Assembly: GCA_000697475.1 (NCBI GenBank)
Contig: JNEU01000706.1
Span: 174,854-238,853 of the forward strand
Direction: 5' to 3'
DNA: 64,000 nt
Source of the DNA: Lichtheimia corymbifera B2541
Taxonomy: Eukaryota > Mucoromycota > Mucoromycetes > Mucorales > Lichtheimiaceae
Both the position numbers and the translations under genes were made by a program. The notes below the pieces were generated by a model, which did not search any database, had not been told where the DNA came from, and saw only the letters and a program-made list of their open reading frames with translations. Below are positions 1 through 10,144 of the stretch, in pieces; position 1 is the first letter of the stretch, and each line of letters starts with the position of its first letter.

Positions 1-1427
1 ATTGTTCCCTCGATCGACTCATTCCTGCAGAGATCACCGACACCGAGATCAAAATCGACGACAAGGTTTATCCAAAGGACGCATGGACCAACATTTCAGA
101 GACGACCTTGTCACGCGTTGGACGCAAACTTCACTTGGAGCCTCGACACCCTATCTCCATTATCCGTCAACTGATCGAGGACCATTTTGCCAATTGGACG
201 ACTTTTAACGACCTGCATCCCGTTGTCACGACCAAGCAGAACTTTGACGACCTGCTGGTACCCAAGAACCATGTTGTACGCAACAAATCCGACAACTACT
301 ACTTGAACGAGACGACCATGTTACGTGCGCATACCTCAGCTCACCAACTTGAAGGATTGCGTTCTGGCGCTGACAAGTTTCTTATTTCAGGCGATGTGTT
401 TCGACGTGATGAGATTGATTCATCGCATTATCCCGTGTTTCATCAAATGGAAGGATTAGTGACCTTTGATCGTGCGGAGGCTACAGCCCAAGTACAAGCG
501 GATTTGGAGGCTACAGGCATGGTGCAAAAGGCTGCCAAGGTACAAGTTGTGGATGATACCACCATCACGCCATCCAATCCTATCCAACCCACCCATGATC
601 CAAAAGATGTCGAAGCCGTATCAGCTCACTTAAAGTACTGCATCAACTCGCTGGTCAGCAAATTGTTCGCCGATGAACCCAATCTCGAGGTGCGTTGGAT
701 CGAGGCTTATTTCCCTTTCACGAGCCCTAGTTGGGAGGTCGAAATCAAGTACAAGGGTGAATGGCTCGAAGTATTAGGATGTGGTGTTGTCCAACAACCC
801 CTCTTGAATAATGCAGGTACGCATAAAAATGGATTCCCCTCACACACAGAAAGATTGATCAAGGGGGTTGGGTTGTAGGCATGGAAGGCAAGATCGGCCA
901 CGCATTCGGCATGGGCTTGGAACGATTAGCTATGGTTCTTTTTGATATTCCCGATATTCGTCTTTTCTGGTCACGAGATGAACGTTTCTTGCAGCAATTC
1001 GAACCCGGCAAAATCCAGAAATTCAAGCCATTCTCGAAATACCCACCTTGTATCAAAGACATGTCGTTCTGGTTGCCCAGCGCTGAATGGGAGGGAAACA
1101 ACTTTTGTGAATTGGTTCGTGATGTCGCAGGCGACCTTGTCGAAAGCGTCAAATTGGTAAGTCCTAGTGCTGCATAGCATTGCATGTCCCGACAGCATCT
1201 AACATAGACTTTCCTAGATTGACGATTTCACTCATCCAAAGACAAACCGACGCAGCTTATGTTATCGCATGAATTACCGATCCATGGATAGGTAAATGGT
1301 CTTCATATGATATCATCCAGGAAACTCAATTTTCTTTTATAGAAATGTAACCAATGAAGAGATCAATGAGATCCAGGAACGTGTGCGTGATGCTGTAGCC
1401 AAGGAGTTTACTGTAGAGTTACGATAG
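1..1427 (+). CDS. MSF1: Mitochondrial phenylalanyl-tRNA synthetase, 5' partial
   Basis: This enzyme charges mitochondrial tRNA-Phe with phenylalanine in the matrix, as a single-chain class II synthetase. The window opens inside the gene; the frame is open from base 3. Exons: 1-816, 879-1156, 1218-1291, 1343-1427. Motif 2 reads [20 protein letters not shown] and motif 3 reads [11 protein letters not shown] followed by [10 protein letters not shown], all typical of the mitochondrial PheRS alpha-like enzyme (FARS2 in animals). The C-terminal part, starting near [11 protein letters not shown] and continuing through [12 protein letters not shown], is the ferredoxin-like anticodon-binding domain of this family. 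The N-terminus, including any targeting peptide, lies outside the window. The three visible introns are 51-62 bases with GT-AG ends. The identification is secure. Confidence 0.95.
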
Positions 1428-1548
1428 CCACCGAACTTGCATGCATTCATGGCGCTTCAAATATATATATATAAAAGTGATGTTCAATATAATGATTTCT
1501 TTACCCTTTCTCTCTCTCTTTATCCACCTTCCTATTTATATACTTATT

Positions 1549-3490
1549 ATGCCATTATCTCAAGATCTCGATCATCGTCCCAAGAGATCCATATTCCATA
1601 TTGGCCTGGTCACTTGTTGCATGATAGGCCACGAGTTTACATGTATGTTATCATTGAACATTGGAGACATGAGGGAGTAATGTGTCTTTTTCTTTCCACT
1701 GTTGCGTCTTTTAGGGGTGATACAGTTCTCGTATGTCTTAGCCTGCGTTTCGTACATTGGCATATCTTTAAGGTGGTTGTTCATGATTATACATGTAGAT
1801 ATGGCACTCCCTATTTGCTTTCACTTGGTCTCTCAAAAGAAATGACGGCTTTGATATGGTTATCTGGACCCATTTCTGGTAAGCAGTAGTAGTAGTGATG
1901 CAATGCTACTCTTATGCATAGTGCCAATATATGTAGTATCCTAAACAAATAATTTTATTGCAGGTCTGATCGTGCAGCTGGTAAGCATGATGGATACACA
2001 GAAAAATATGCACAGGTTCTAAAAGCGTATCATCAAGGTTATCGGTGTATGGAGCGACAACTGCAAGTCCAATCTCGGTCGACGCCGCCCTTTCATCATC
2101 ATTGGAGGTGTCATCGTCTGGGTATCGCTTCTGGGATTAGGATATGTGGAACCAATTGCTAGGACATTAGCAAGCAGCAGTGAAAGAACGGTATGTGTAA
2201 AATAAGAAAGCCCAACTCAACATGCTAATCAAAATCATTTATACATAGATACAAAGCTTAAAAGTCGCTGTTGCGATTTCATCCCTGTGCACTCTCGAAA
2301 TTGGTGCGAATATAGTGGAAGCGGGTAGTCGATCATTGTTCATTGACATGTTTCCAACCTCGCAGCAAAACACAGTCAACGTCTTTTCCAGCGTCTTTAA
2401 CAACGTAGCTGATGTTTCCGGCTACTTGCTTGGATATCTCAACCTTTCCGATTTTATCCCCATGTCTGATGTATCGCAAATGGGTGCATTATGTACTATC
2501 GCTGCTTTTGTGTCTGCATTCACCCTCGTCATTGGCTGCCTATCAGCCTATGAAGAGCCTCTCTCGGCTGGTATTACTTCATCAACAACAAAGAATGAGT
2601 AAGTACATAGGTGGGGGGTAAAAGGGGGATCAAAGTAAAACGTGTTAAAATAACGGATACACCACTCATAGGCCATGGTATCAGACATTTATTGACATTT
2701 GGTACGCCATACGTCATCTACCTTATTCGATACAAAAGCTATGCAATGCGCAATTCTTTGCATGGATGTATTGGTTTCAATTTGGGACTTACGTGTGAGT
2801 ATCATTCATCCACACACCACGACAACTATTGATATTATTGTGAATATTAGCACGACATGGGTAGCTGAAATCTACTCCAGGTCACATCATTCAGAACATT
2901 GGGATGAAGGAGCACGTATGGGATCACTTGCAATGGGTGTATCGGCAGTTGTAGCTATTGTATCAGGCGCTATTCTACCATCGGCTATCAAACATGGCTT
3001 TTTATCATCCAAAAACATGTATACCTTGTCACACGTCGTGTTTGCAGCTGCCATGGTTCTCGTACCTTTTATCCATTCCCTGGCAGGTGCCATGTTGGTG
3101 TGTGGTTTGGTGGGCGTCACATGGATCATTACCATGTGGGTGCCCTATTCGTTGATTAGCGAATACCTGGTGCTCGAGCAACACAAGGAAAAGCAGCATC
3201 CATGTTATGATTATCGATCCAACTCTCAAATCGAAGAAGAGTCAACGCCACTGCTTCCGGTAGAGGAAAAGAGCATAGATACGGGTATCGTGCTTGGCAT
3301 TCACAATATATATATGACGCTACCGCAGTTCATTGGTATCGCCATTACTTCGATCATCTTTTCGCTGGCCAATTCACTCGAGCGACAAACACCCGATGAC
3401 AACAAAGGTGTATCTTGGGTACTACAATCTTGCGGAGTGATGGCCATTGCTGCTGCTCTCGTCAGTCGAAGCATGGTGGATGTCGACTAA
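1549..3490 (+). CDS. Sucrose/alpha-glucoside-type MFS transporter, copy A
   Basis: This is a predicted 12-helix plasma-membrane sugar:proton symporter of the GPH/SUT (SLC45-like) family, about 490 residues. Exons: 1549-1642, 1715-1730, 1799-1878, 1964-1980, 2038-2190, 2249-2598, 2672-2794, 2851-3490. Family signs are YGTPYLLSLGLSKE in helix 2, WSDNCKSNLGRRRPFI in the loop after it, and the FFAWMYWFQF/TTWVAEIY segment before helix 8. Two exons are tiny (16 and 17 bases), but the joined frame gives the expected FTW...SYGTPYLL and GLIVQL peptides, which supports them. The hydrophilic loop after residue 380 carries EEESTPLLPVEEK. The neighbouring copy at 4112-6113 has the same exon lengths up to the last exon, so the two arose by tandem duplication. 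Sucrose, maltose or another glucoside could be the substrate; sequence alone does not decide. Confidence 0.88.
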
Positions 3491-4111
3491 CCACGAAAAG
3501 ATGCACGATGATATCCCAACAACACCACCCTTTAATATAGATAGTACACCACTAGTATTGCTAAACAGAATAAATCTTTGGATCATGATTACTTTATTAT
3601 GTTTGTCAGTGGTAGAATGCAAGAGAGATCACCAAGTTGTAGACGATCTATTAAGTGGCGCGTGTTCAATGCATGCCATTGCACAACCAACTGCTTCAAA
3701 GATGCACATGTTATAATTCCATCATCACGGCATTCATATAAACTGCAATGGATCGCGACAATGAAGAAATGTTTTTGTTACTATCACTCCTCCTGCATGA
3801 TTTACTTTTGTTAGAGGTGCATAAATAAGCTTTGAATGTTCACCATCTATAAGACCCGTAGTAGTATGATTCCACCAGCCGCCATCTAAACGCTTCACTT
3901 TATCATTACAAGAGTGAAAGCCATCTCATAGACCTAAAGAGATATATCACGGAAGGATATAATAACATGATGAAGCACAATAGCATGGCAGTGACACAGT
4001 CCATGTGTGTGTGTGTGCATGGTTTCGTGTCACCTCACCTCTCAAGTTGTATAAAACCTTCCTTTTATACTGCGGATCTTTTTTTCCGCTTTCTTTTGTT
4101 TTGTTGATGCT
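3491..4111. other. Spacer between the two sugar-transporter copies
   Basis: I see no gene here. It holds the 3' end of copy A and the promoter of copy B. A GT dinucleotide run lies near 4005-4017, and TATAAAA at 4050-4056 sits 56 bases before the copy B start codon, followed by a pyrimidine-rich stretch (4078-4102) that fits a transcription start region. Confidence 0.6.
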
Positions 4112-6113
4112 ATGGTGTTATCACAGCAAGTTGATACCCGACCCAAGCGATCTCTTTTACGAGTTGGATTGATTACATGTTGTATGGTGGGCATCCAATT
4201 CACATGTACGATACGACCACAAAATGTGTCAGCACCAACATCATGTTAAAAAATGTCATTTCTATCATTCCAGGGACGGTGGAATTATCGTAGGTGACCT
4301 ATGAAAAGGAGAGCGAGAACAACGTCATGACCCTCTTACATTAGATATGGTACACCTTACCTACTCTCACTCAACTTGTCCAAGGAATTGACAGCGTTGG
4401 TATGGCTGGCGGGTCCTCTTTCGGGGGAGTGACGCAATTGCATTGGTGCATGGCGCTATGTTTAAAGCGTGTGATACTAAGAATCTCAGGTCTCATTGTC
4501 CAACCTGTAAGTACTACAACAGGCACCTTCATGTTGATATCAATCAGAGGCTGATACGTTGCTGGGGCATGAGCTTATTGGTGCATGGAGCGACAAGTGT
4601 ACATCCAAGCTCGGCCGTCGACGACCCTTTATTATTATTGGAAGCGTGCTTGTATGCATCTCACTTTTTTGTGTGGGTTATGCAAAGGAGATTTCTCGGT
4701 TGTTAACAAGTGATGAGGACAATGAAGTATGTAAGAAGGGGGTCCTATTTTATGATAAAGGGTTCATTGTTGTTGACGAAACATGTAGGCAAGGAATAAT
4801 AAGCTGGCCATTGCCATTGCAGTATCATCCTTTTACTTTTTGGATTTTTGCTTAAACGCGGTACAAGCTTGTTGTCGATCCTTGTTTCTCGACGTATTTC
4901 CCATCTCTCAGCAGGACACGGCGAATGCTTTTGGTAGCAATCTCGGGAACCTTACAAACGTTTTCGGCTACTTTATTGGATACCTTGATCTTGTAAAGTA
5001 TCTTCCCATGCTTGGGAATTCACAAATGGGTGCCTTGTGTATTGCTGGGATCCTTGTGTTCGCGCTATCCATGACGGTAACTTGTCTCTCGGTTCAAGAA
5101 ATACCCCTTTCAGCTGATGCTATAGTCAAAACGGATGAGTGAGTAGACATACAATGCTGAAACAATTGGGTGTTTATGTGTATACATGTTATTAGGCCAT
5201 GGTACCAAGTGTTTGTTTACATTTGGTACGCCTTGCGTCGCTTGCCACCCTCAGTGCAAAAGTTATGTAATGCACAATTCTTTGCGTGGATGGGTTGGTT
5301 CCCGTTTCTCTTTTACAGGTAGGTATTCTACTACATGTTTATTCATTCACTCATGCATGGATTAGTACAACGTGGGTGTCTGAGATCTACTTTGAAGCAC
5401 ATCAACCGGAACGATGGGATGAAGGAACACGTGCAGGGTCGTTTGCATTGCTGATGTATGCTATTGTATCGGCTGTGGCCGGCACTATTTTGCCCATGCT
5501 TACCAACCATGGATTTCTCTCACTCAAAAACACATATACACTATCGCACACGGTGTTTGCTACGGCGATGCTTTTGACGTTTTTTATTCATTCAGTTGTA
5601 GGGGCAACCTTACTACTTGGACTTGTGGGAGTATCATGGGCAACTACTATGTGGATTCCATTTGCATTGATTGGGGAATATCTGGTGATTGAACAACAAA
5701 GAAAAAGTCAACATTTATTACAACAAAGATCCTCCTATGCAGCCATGGATGGTGAAACATCATCATCGTCATCATCGCCCTCCTCGGTTGTGTCATCATC
5801 ATCGCGTACTCGGGTGGAAGAAGACGAAGAAAGAGGCCAATTGCTGGTTGCAGCAGTAGACGATACAATGGATGCTGGTATGGTGCTCGGTGTTCACGAT
5901 ATGTATGTGGTGTTTCCGCAATTTGCAGTTGCTATCATAGCAGCTCTTATCTTTTCGGTAGCCAATGCGGTGCAACAAACAGAATCGCCTGTGGACGATG
6001 AACGAGGCAATTGGGGAGTACCATGGGTCCTTCGCTTTGGTGGAATGATGGCTATTATGGCTATAGTACTGAGTCGACGTGTGGTGGATGTTGACCTGAA
6101 CAACAAAAGATGA
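4112..6113 (+). CDS. Sucrose/alpha-glucoside-type MFS transporter, copy B
   Basis: This is a tandem paralogue of the 1549-3490 gene with the same predicted role. Exons by analogy: 4112-4205, 4274-4289, 4345-4424 or 4345-4428, 4490-4506 or 4482-4506, 4574-4726, 4789-5138, 5196-5318, 5366-6113. Exons 1, 2, 5, 6 and 7 have exactly the lengths of copy A (94, 16, 153, 350, 123). Copy B matches the family better at FTWTVELSYGTPYLL and at WFPFLFYSTTWVSEIY. The third intron lacks a GT where copy A has its donor. A GTGACG donor at 4429 with an AG acceptor at 4480-4481 keeps the frame and adds four residues (PLSGEISGLIVQP instead of PLSGLIVQP), giving about 530 residues. The last loop is longer than in copy A, with a serine-rich run around 5756-5808 and an acidic EEDEERGQ patch. 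The gene may be active by the alternative splice or may be decaying. Confidence 0.82.
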
Positions 6114-6213
6114 TGCGTGCGGGTCGGCCCGTCAAATCCATAGATCAGATCTTGCAAATAAAGCATCCCCGCTTTCTTTACCGCTTTCCATCGTTTTGTA
6201 TATCCGTAACACC

Positions 6214-8322
6214 ATGAAGATAACTGACAAGTTGGAACAAGCCAAACAAAAGGGCCATATCAGCTATTCGTTTGAATTCTTCCCTCCAAAAACCGATGCT
6301 GTAAGCAATAACACGAAACCAACCTTGTCTTCTGTCCATTGACACACACTCTCTCTTTTATGAAAAGGGTCTTGCCAACTTGTTCGATCGTATGGGTCGC
6401 ATGGCCACTTTGGAACCTTACTTTGTCGCATGCACTTGGGGTGCTGGTGGATCGACACAGCAACGCACTCTGGAAGTTTGTTCGACAGCTCAAAGCGTAT
6501 ACGGTCTCGAGACGCTTATGCATTTGACATGCACCAACATGGAGAAGGAAAAGATCGATCGTGCACTTGAAGTAGGTTGTGTGTGTGTATGGGTGTGCAT
6601 TCATTCACTCATTCCTTGGGGAACTCTTTCTTTAGGATGCTAAAGCAGCTGGTATTCAAAACATCCTCGCACTTCGTGGCGATCCTCCAAGGGGACAAGA
6701 GTATTGGACACCTTGCGACGACCAATTCCAACATGCTGCTGATTTAGTAAAGTATATCCGACAGCATTACGGTGATTACTTTTGCATTGGTGTTGCTGGA
6801 TACCCAGAGGGCCACATGGATACCCCTGACAAGGCGCAGGATTTGCAATATCTCAAAGACAAGGTCGATTGTGGTGCCGATTTCATTCTATCACAACTCT
6901 TTTATGATGTCGACGTATTCAAAACCTGGGTCAAAAAGTGCAGAGATCTTGGTACGTTTGAAATCAATGGACACAATAGAGATTGCTCACGGTTATTACG
7001 TTTTAGGTATTACTGTACCTATCATCCCGAGCATTTTGCCGATTCCCACACATCAGAGCTTCCGTCGTATCATCAATCTGTGCCGGATACAGGTACCAAA
7101 GGCCATTTTGGACAAGTTGGAGCAAATCAAGGTAAAAAGCGAGATCATCACCATGACAACAACAGCTTTTATTGATTGTATTGGCGTAGAGCGATGATCA
7201 AAAAGTCAAGGATTATGGCGTGGAATTGGCCGTGGATATGATCAGCGACTTGAGAGCCTCTGGTTTAATTGATGGTATCCACTTGTCAACACTCAACCTG
7301 GAACGATCAAGCCGTTTGATTTTGGAACGATTGAAGCTTGCACCTAGCAAGAAAGAACAACCCAAGGTATGCATAGTGGTAGGCTATCATTCAATCTTAG
7401 TAACTCATTCCATGACTTTTGAAGAATCGTGTCTTGGCTGCCTTGGCAAGTGACGCTTCTCTAGTGGAAAACTGGGATGAATTTCCTAATGGCCGTTATG
7501 GTGATGCAAGATCACCTGCCTTTGGTGAAAACACATACATTGCTACACAATTAGCGCCAACGTCCGAAGCTGCCAAAAAATGGGGTCATCCAACAACTGT
7601 CCAAGATATCACTCGTCTCTTTGAGCGTTACATTACCGGCGATTTGAGCAGCTTGCCGTGGTGTGATGAGCCGTTGCAGACTGAATCTGATACGATCCAG
7701 CAACATTTGACACAATTCAACCGACAAGGGTACTGGACGGTGGGCTCGCAACCTGCAGTAAATGGTGCAAGGAGTGAGGATCCTGTATATGGATGGGGTC
7801 CCAAAGGTGGTTACGTATATCAAAAGGTAATGCTAATGTTTATGCTGTAATGTTGATCCAATGCTGACGACAAGGTGTTTGTAGGCATTTATTGAATGCT
7901 TTGTGTCGGATGAACAACTTCACAAGCTTTTGGAAAGACTCAAGAAGGATCCTCATGTTACGTACTATGCTACCAATCGCAAGGTGGGTGTTACAATCGG
8001 ATGATGCCGCCTGTTTGACTGACACTTTTTATAAAAGGGTGATCTTTCAACCAATGTAGAAAACACCGAGGATCAAAACGCGGTAACATGGGGCGTATTC
8101 CCTGGCAAAGAAATTGTACAGCCAACCATTATTGAGCGTGTCAGTTTTGAAGCATGGCGTGATGAAGCATATCAGTTGTGGAAAGAATGGGAGCAACAAT
8201 ACCCTGCAGATAGCAAGACAGCCCAGCTTTTACGTGACATTGCTGAACGATATTGGTTAATCAACGTAGTCCATAATGATTTTCAACAACCAAGTAGTTT
8301 ATTTGAAGCAATGCTTCCATAA
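6214..8322 (+). CDS. MTHFR: Methylenetetrahydrofolate reductase
   Basis: This FAD enzyme reduces 5,10-methylenetetrahydrofolate to 5-methyltetrahydrofolate, the methyl donor for methionine synthesis in the cytosol. Exons: 6214-6300, 6368-6571, 6636-6951, 7007-7131, 7190-7366, 7425-7826, 7885-7983, 8038-8322, giving 564 residues. The N-terminal catalytic barrel shows SYSFEFFPPKT, TWGAGGST, LALRGDPP, GVAGYPEGH and ADFILSQLFYD, all standard landmarks. The C-terminal half, from WDEFPNGRYGDARSPAFGE to GVFPGKEIVQPT, is the eukaryotic regulatory domain that binds S-adenosylmethionine. It is slightly shorter than yeast Met13 and Met12; I cannot tell which of the two it corresponds to. All introns are GT-AG and under 75 bases. 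It converges on the HMG-box gene with 191 bases between the stop codons. Confidence 0.95.
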
Positions 8323-8513
8323 ATCGATAGAATAAAAGAAAAATCAAATTGAAAAAAACTATGTTGACTGCATTCAGATAACGGATGTGAGAGAGTGGTT
8401 TGCATATATGGGTTGGGGCTGTTTGTCTGCAAGAGAAACATGAAAATGGGTGCGTGAGTGTGTAGTATGTGTGGTAATGAAAATGCGTGTAATTCCAAGG
8501 AATGTTTGTTTTC

Positions 8514-9072
8514 TTAACCAGACTTCTCGAGCTATTTATAATACAGCAAATGGTTGTTTGTCAGCAAGGAAGAAGAAAGAAAAGAAGAATGGATATACTC
8601 ACAGCAGCCTTTTCAGCCTCATAACGCTTCTTGTCTTCTTCAGCCTTGGCAGTGTAGGGCTATAAAAAAATGCACACGCGCGCGTTCGCGGGCTCAATTA
8701 GTCAAAAAGTAAAAAAAAAAAAAATGGGATTGCTTCCTCCACTCTCCCATCGCGTGTATGCGCGCGTTCGTTTGCGCTATACTTACAGCCTTTTCTTCAT
8801 CACTCATGGCCTTCCACTTTTCACCCAAAATCTTGCCAAGGGTACCTTTTATCAGCATTGGGTTAGCTTTTTTCATGTAGAAAAAAAAATGATGTCAAAA
8901 AAATAGCCATACCAAAGCTAGCATCAGGGTTCTCTTCCTTGACCTTGGGACGCATCTCCTGGGAGAAAAACATGTAGGCAGACAAACCACGCTTGGGACC
9001 AGTCTTATCCTTCTTGGTACGCTTGCCATTCTCAGACTTGGCAGAACGCTTGCTAACGGCTTCTTTGGGCAT
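8514..9072 (-). CDS. NHP6: NHP6-like HMG-box chromatin protein
   Basis: This is a small non-sequence-specific DNA-bending protein of chromatin, 97 residues, close to the 93 of yeast Nhp6A. Exons in coding order: 8913-9072, 8787-8845, 8603-8659, 8514-8531. A lysine-rich N-terminus precedes a single HMG box: [20 protein letters not shown], then [17 protein letters not shown] and [19 protein letters not shown]. The last exon codes only five residues and the stop; its ends are GT-AG and the peptide LEKSG is plausible but not proven. An intron in the 5' leader lies directly upstream. The box is complete, with the tryptophan and aromatic core residues in place. Confidence 0.9.
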
Positions 9073-9076
9073 GGTT

Positions 9077-9261
9077 CTAAAGAGGTAGAAGAAAAACAAC
9101 AGTGAGAAAAAGCCATACACTTTGTATCAAACGTAGAGTTCGAAAAAACGCGATGAGGGAGGTGATGAGGGCGATGAGGATCAGGGTTGGAGAGTGTTGC
9201 TTGAGTAGCATAATGAAATTTTTCTTAAGGCTGCGGAGAGGGGAGGGGAGGAAGTACTCAC
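9077..9261 (-). other. Intron in the 5' leader of the HMG-box gene
   Basis: Read on the minus strand, a GTGAGT donor at 9261 and a CTTTAG acceptor at 9077 bracket 185 bases that end four bases before the start codon. Splicing here would remove a purine/pyrimidine-skewed stretch. The donor matches consensus, but no transcript evidence is available. Confidence 0.5.
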
Positions 9262-10144
9262 CTCAGTAAGAAAGCAGTGGGTGGTGTGTGTGTGTGTGTG
9301 AGTGAAGTGTGTGGTGGTGGGTGGAGAGTAGTTGTGTGAGCTGTGCGAGTGCAAGCGGTGAGTGCGTGGCCTCTCACTTTGGCCCAGCAAAAAAAAACCG
9401 CCGCAGAGTGCGGGTCATGAAACATTATTGGGTGACACAGGCCTACATCACACACACACGCACACACACACGCGTAATCCCCCCTCAATTGAATTTTTTT
9501 TTGCTCCGGGTTGCCCCATAGCAGGTCTTTACCAGCTGCTCCTGTGTTGGATTTGGATTAGCACCATACTTAAAATCATCATTCTCTCCTCTACAGTAAG
9601 CAACAACCAGGCTCATACACTGCATTTAACACTGCCACCATTCTCAAATGACCACTCACCACCACCACCACCACCACCACTGTTAACTGAGCTGTGATTC
9701 CAATTACCGGTAATTGCCGTATCAGCTACACTCACCGCTCAGCTGATATCATTGGGTACATGAAATGCGGCTCTTGCCGATGTTGTGCGATAGTCACTCT
9801 TTATTGGTGTGCCAAGCCTATCACACACTTGCATATTATTGTCACTGCCACACGATAGAAAAGGAAAACATACACACACGCACATCCGCTTTCTCTCTCA
9901 CACACACATACACACAACGTACGCAATCAATGAATGCGGGAAAAAAGAGGGAGAAACAGTAACTCTCTATTACTATCGTTGTCATCAAAGGACAAAAAGG
10001 AAGGTTCTCATTTTCTCTCTCTGTTTCTATAACCTCTTGTCACACACGAGGTCTTGCATGAAAGGAGACAAAAGTTGCTAATTACACATGAATCTTACGC
10101 AAACGGCAACAGAAACGAAAAAAGATGAATGTATTTACATGAGA
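9262..10144. other. Spacer upstream of the HMG-box gene
   Basis: I see no gene here. It contains several microsatellites: GT-rich sequence at 9285-9320, CA repeats at 9450-9472, a CAC trinucleotide run at about 9657-9680, and CA repeats at 9872-9915. It also holds the 3' flank of the histone deacetylase gene, which ends at 10145. Confidence 0.6.

Noticed and set aside
9285..9472. GT/CA and CAC runs as possible CRISPR-like or satellite arrays
   Set aside because: They are simple microsatellites without spacers, and CRISPR arrays are not expected in a fungal nuclear genome.
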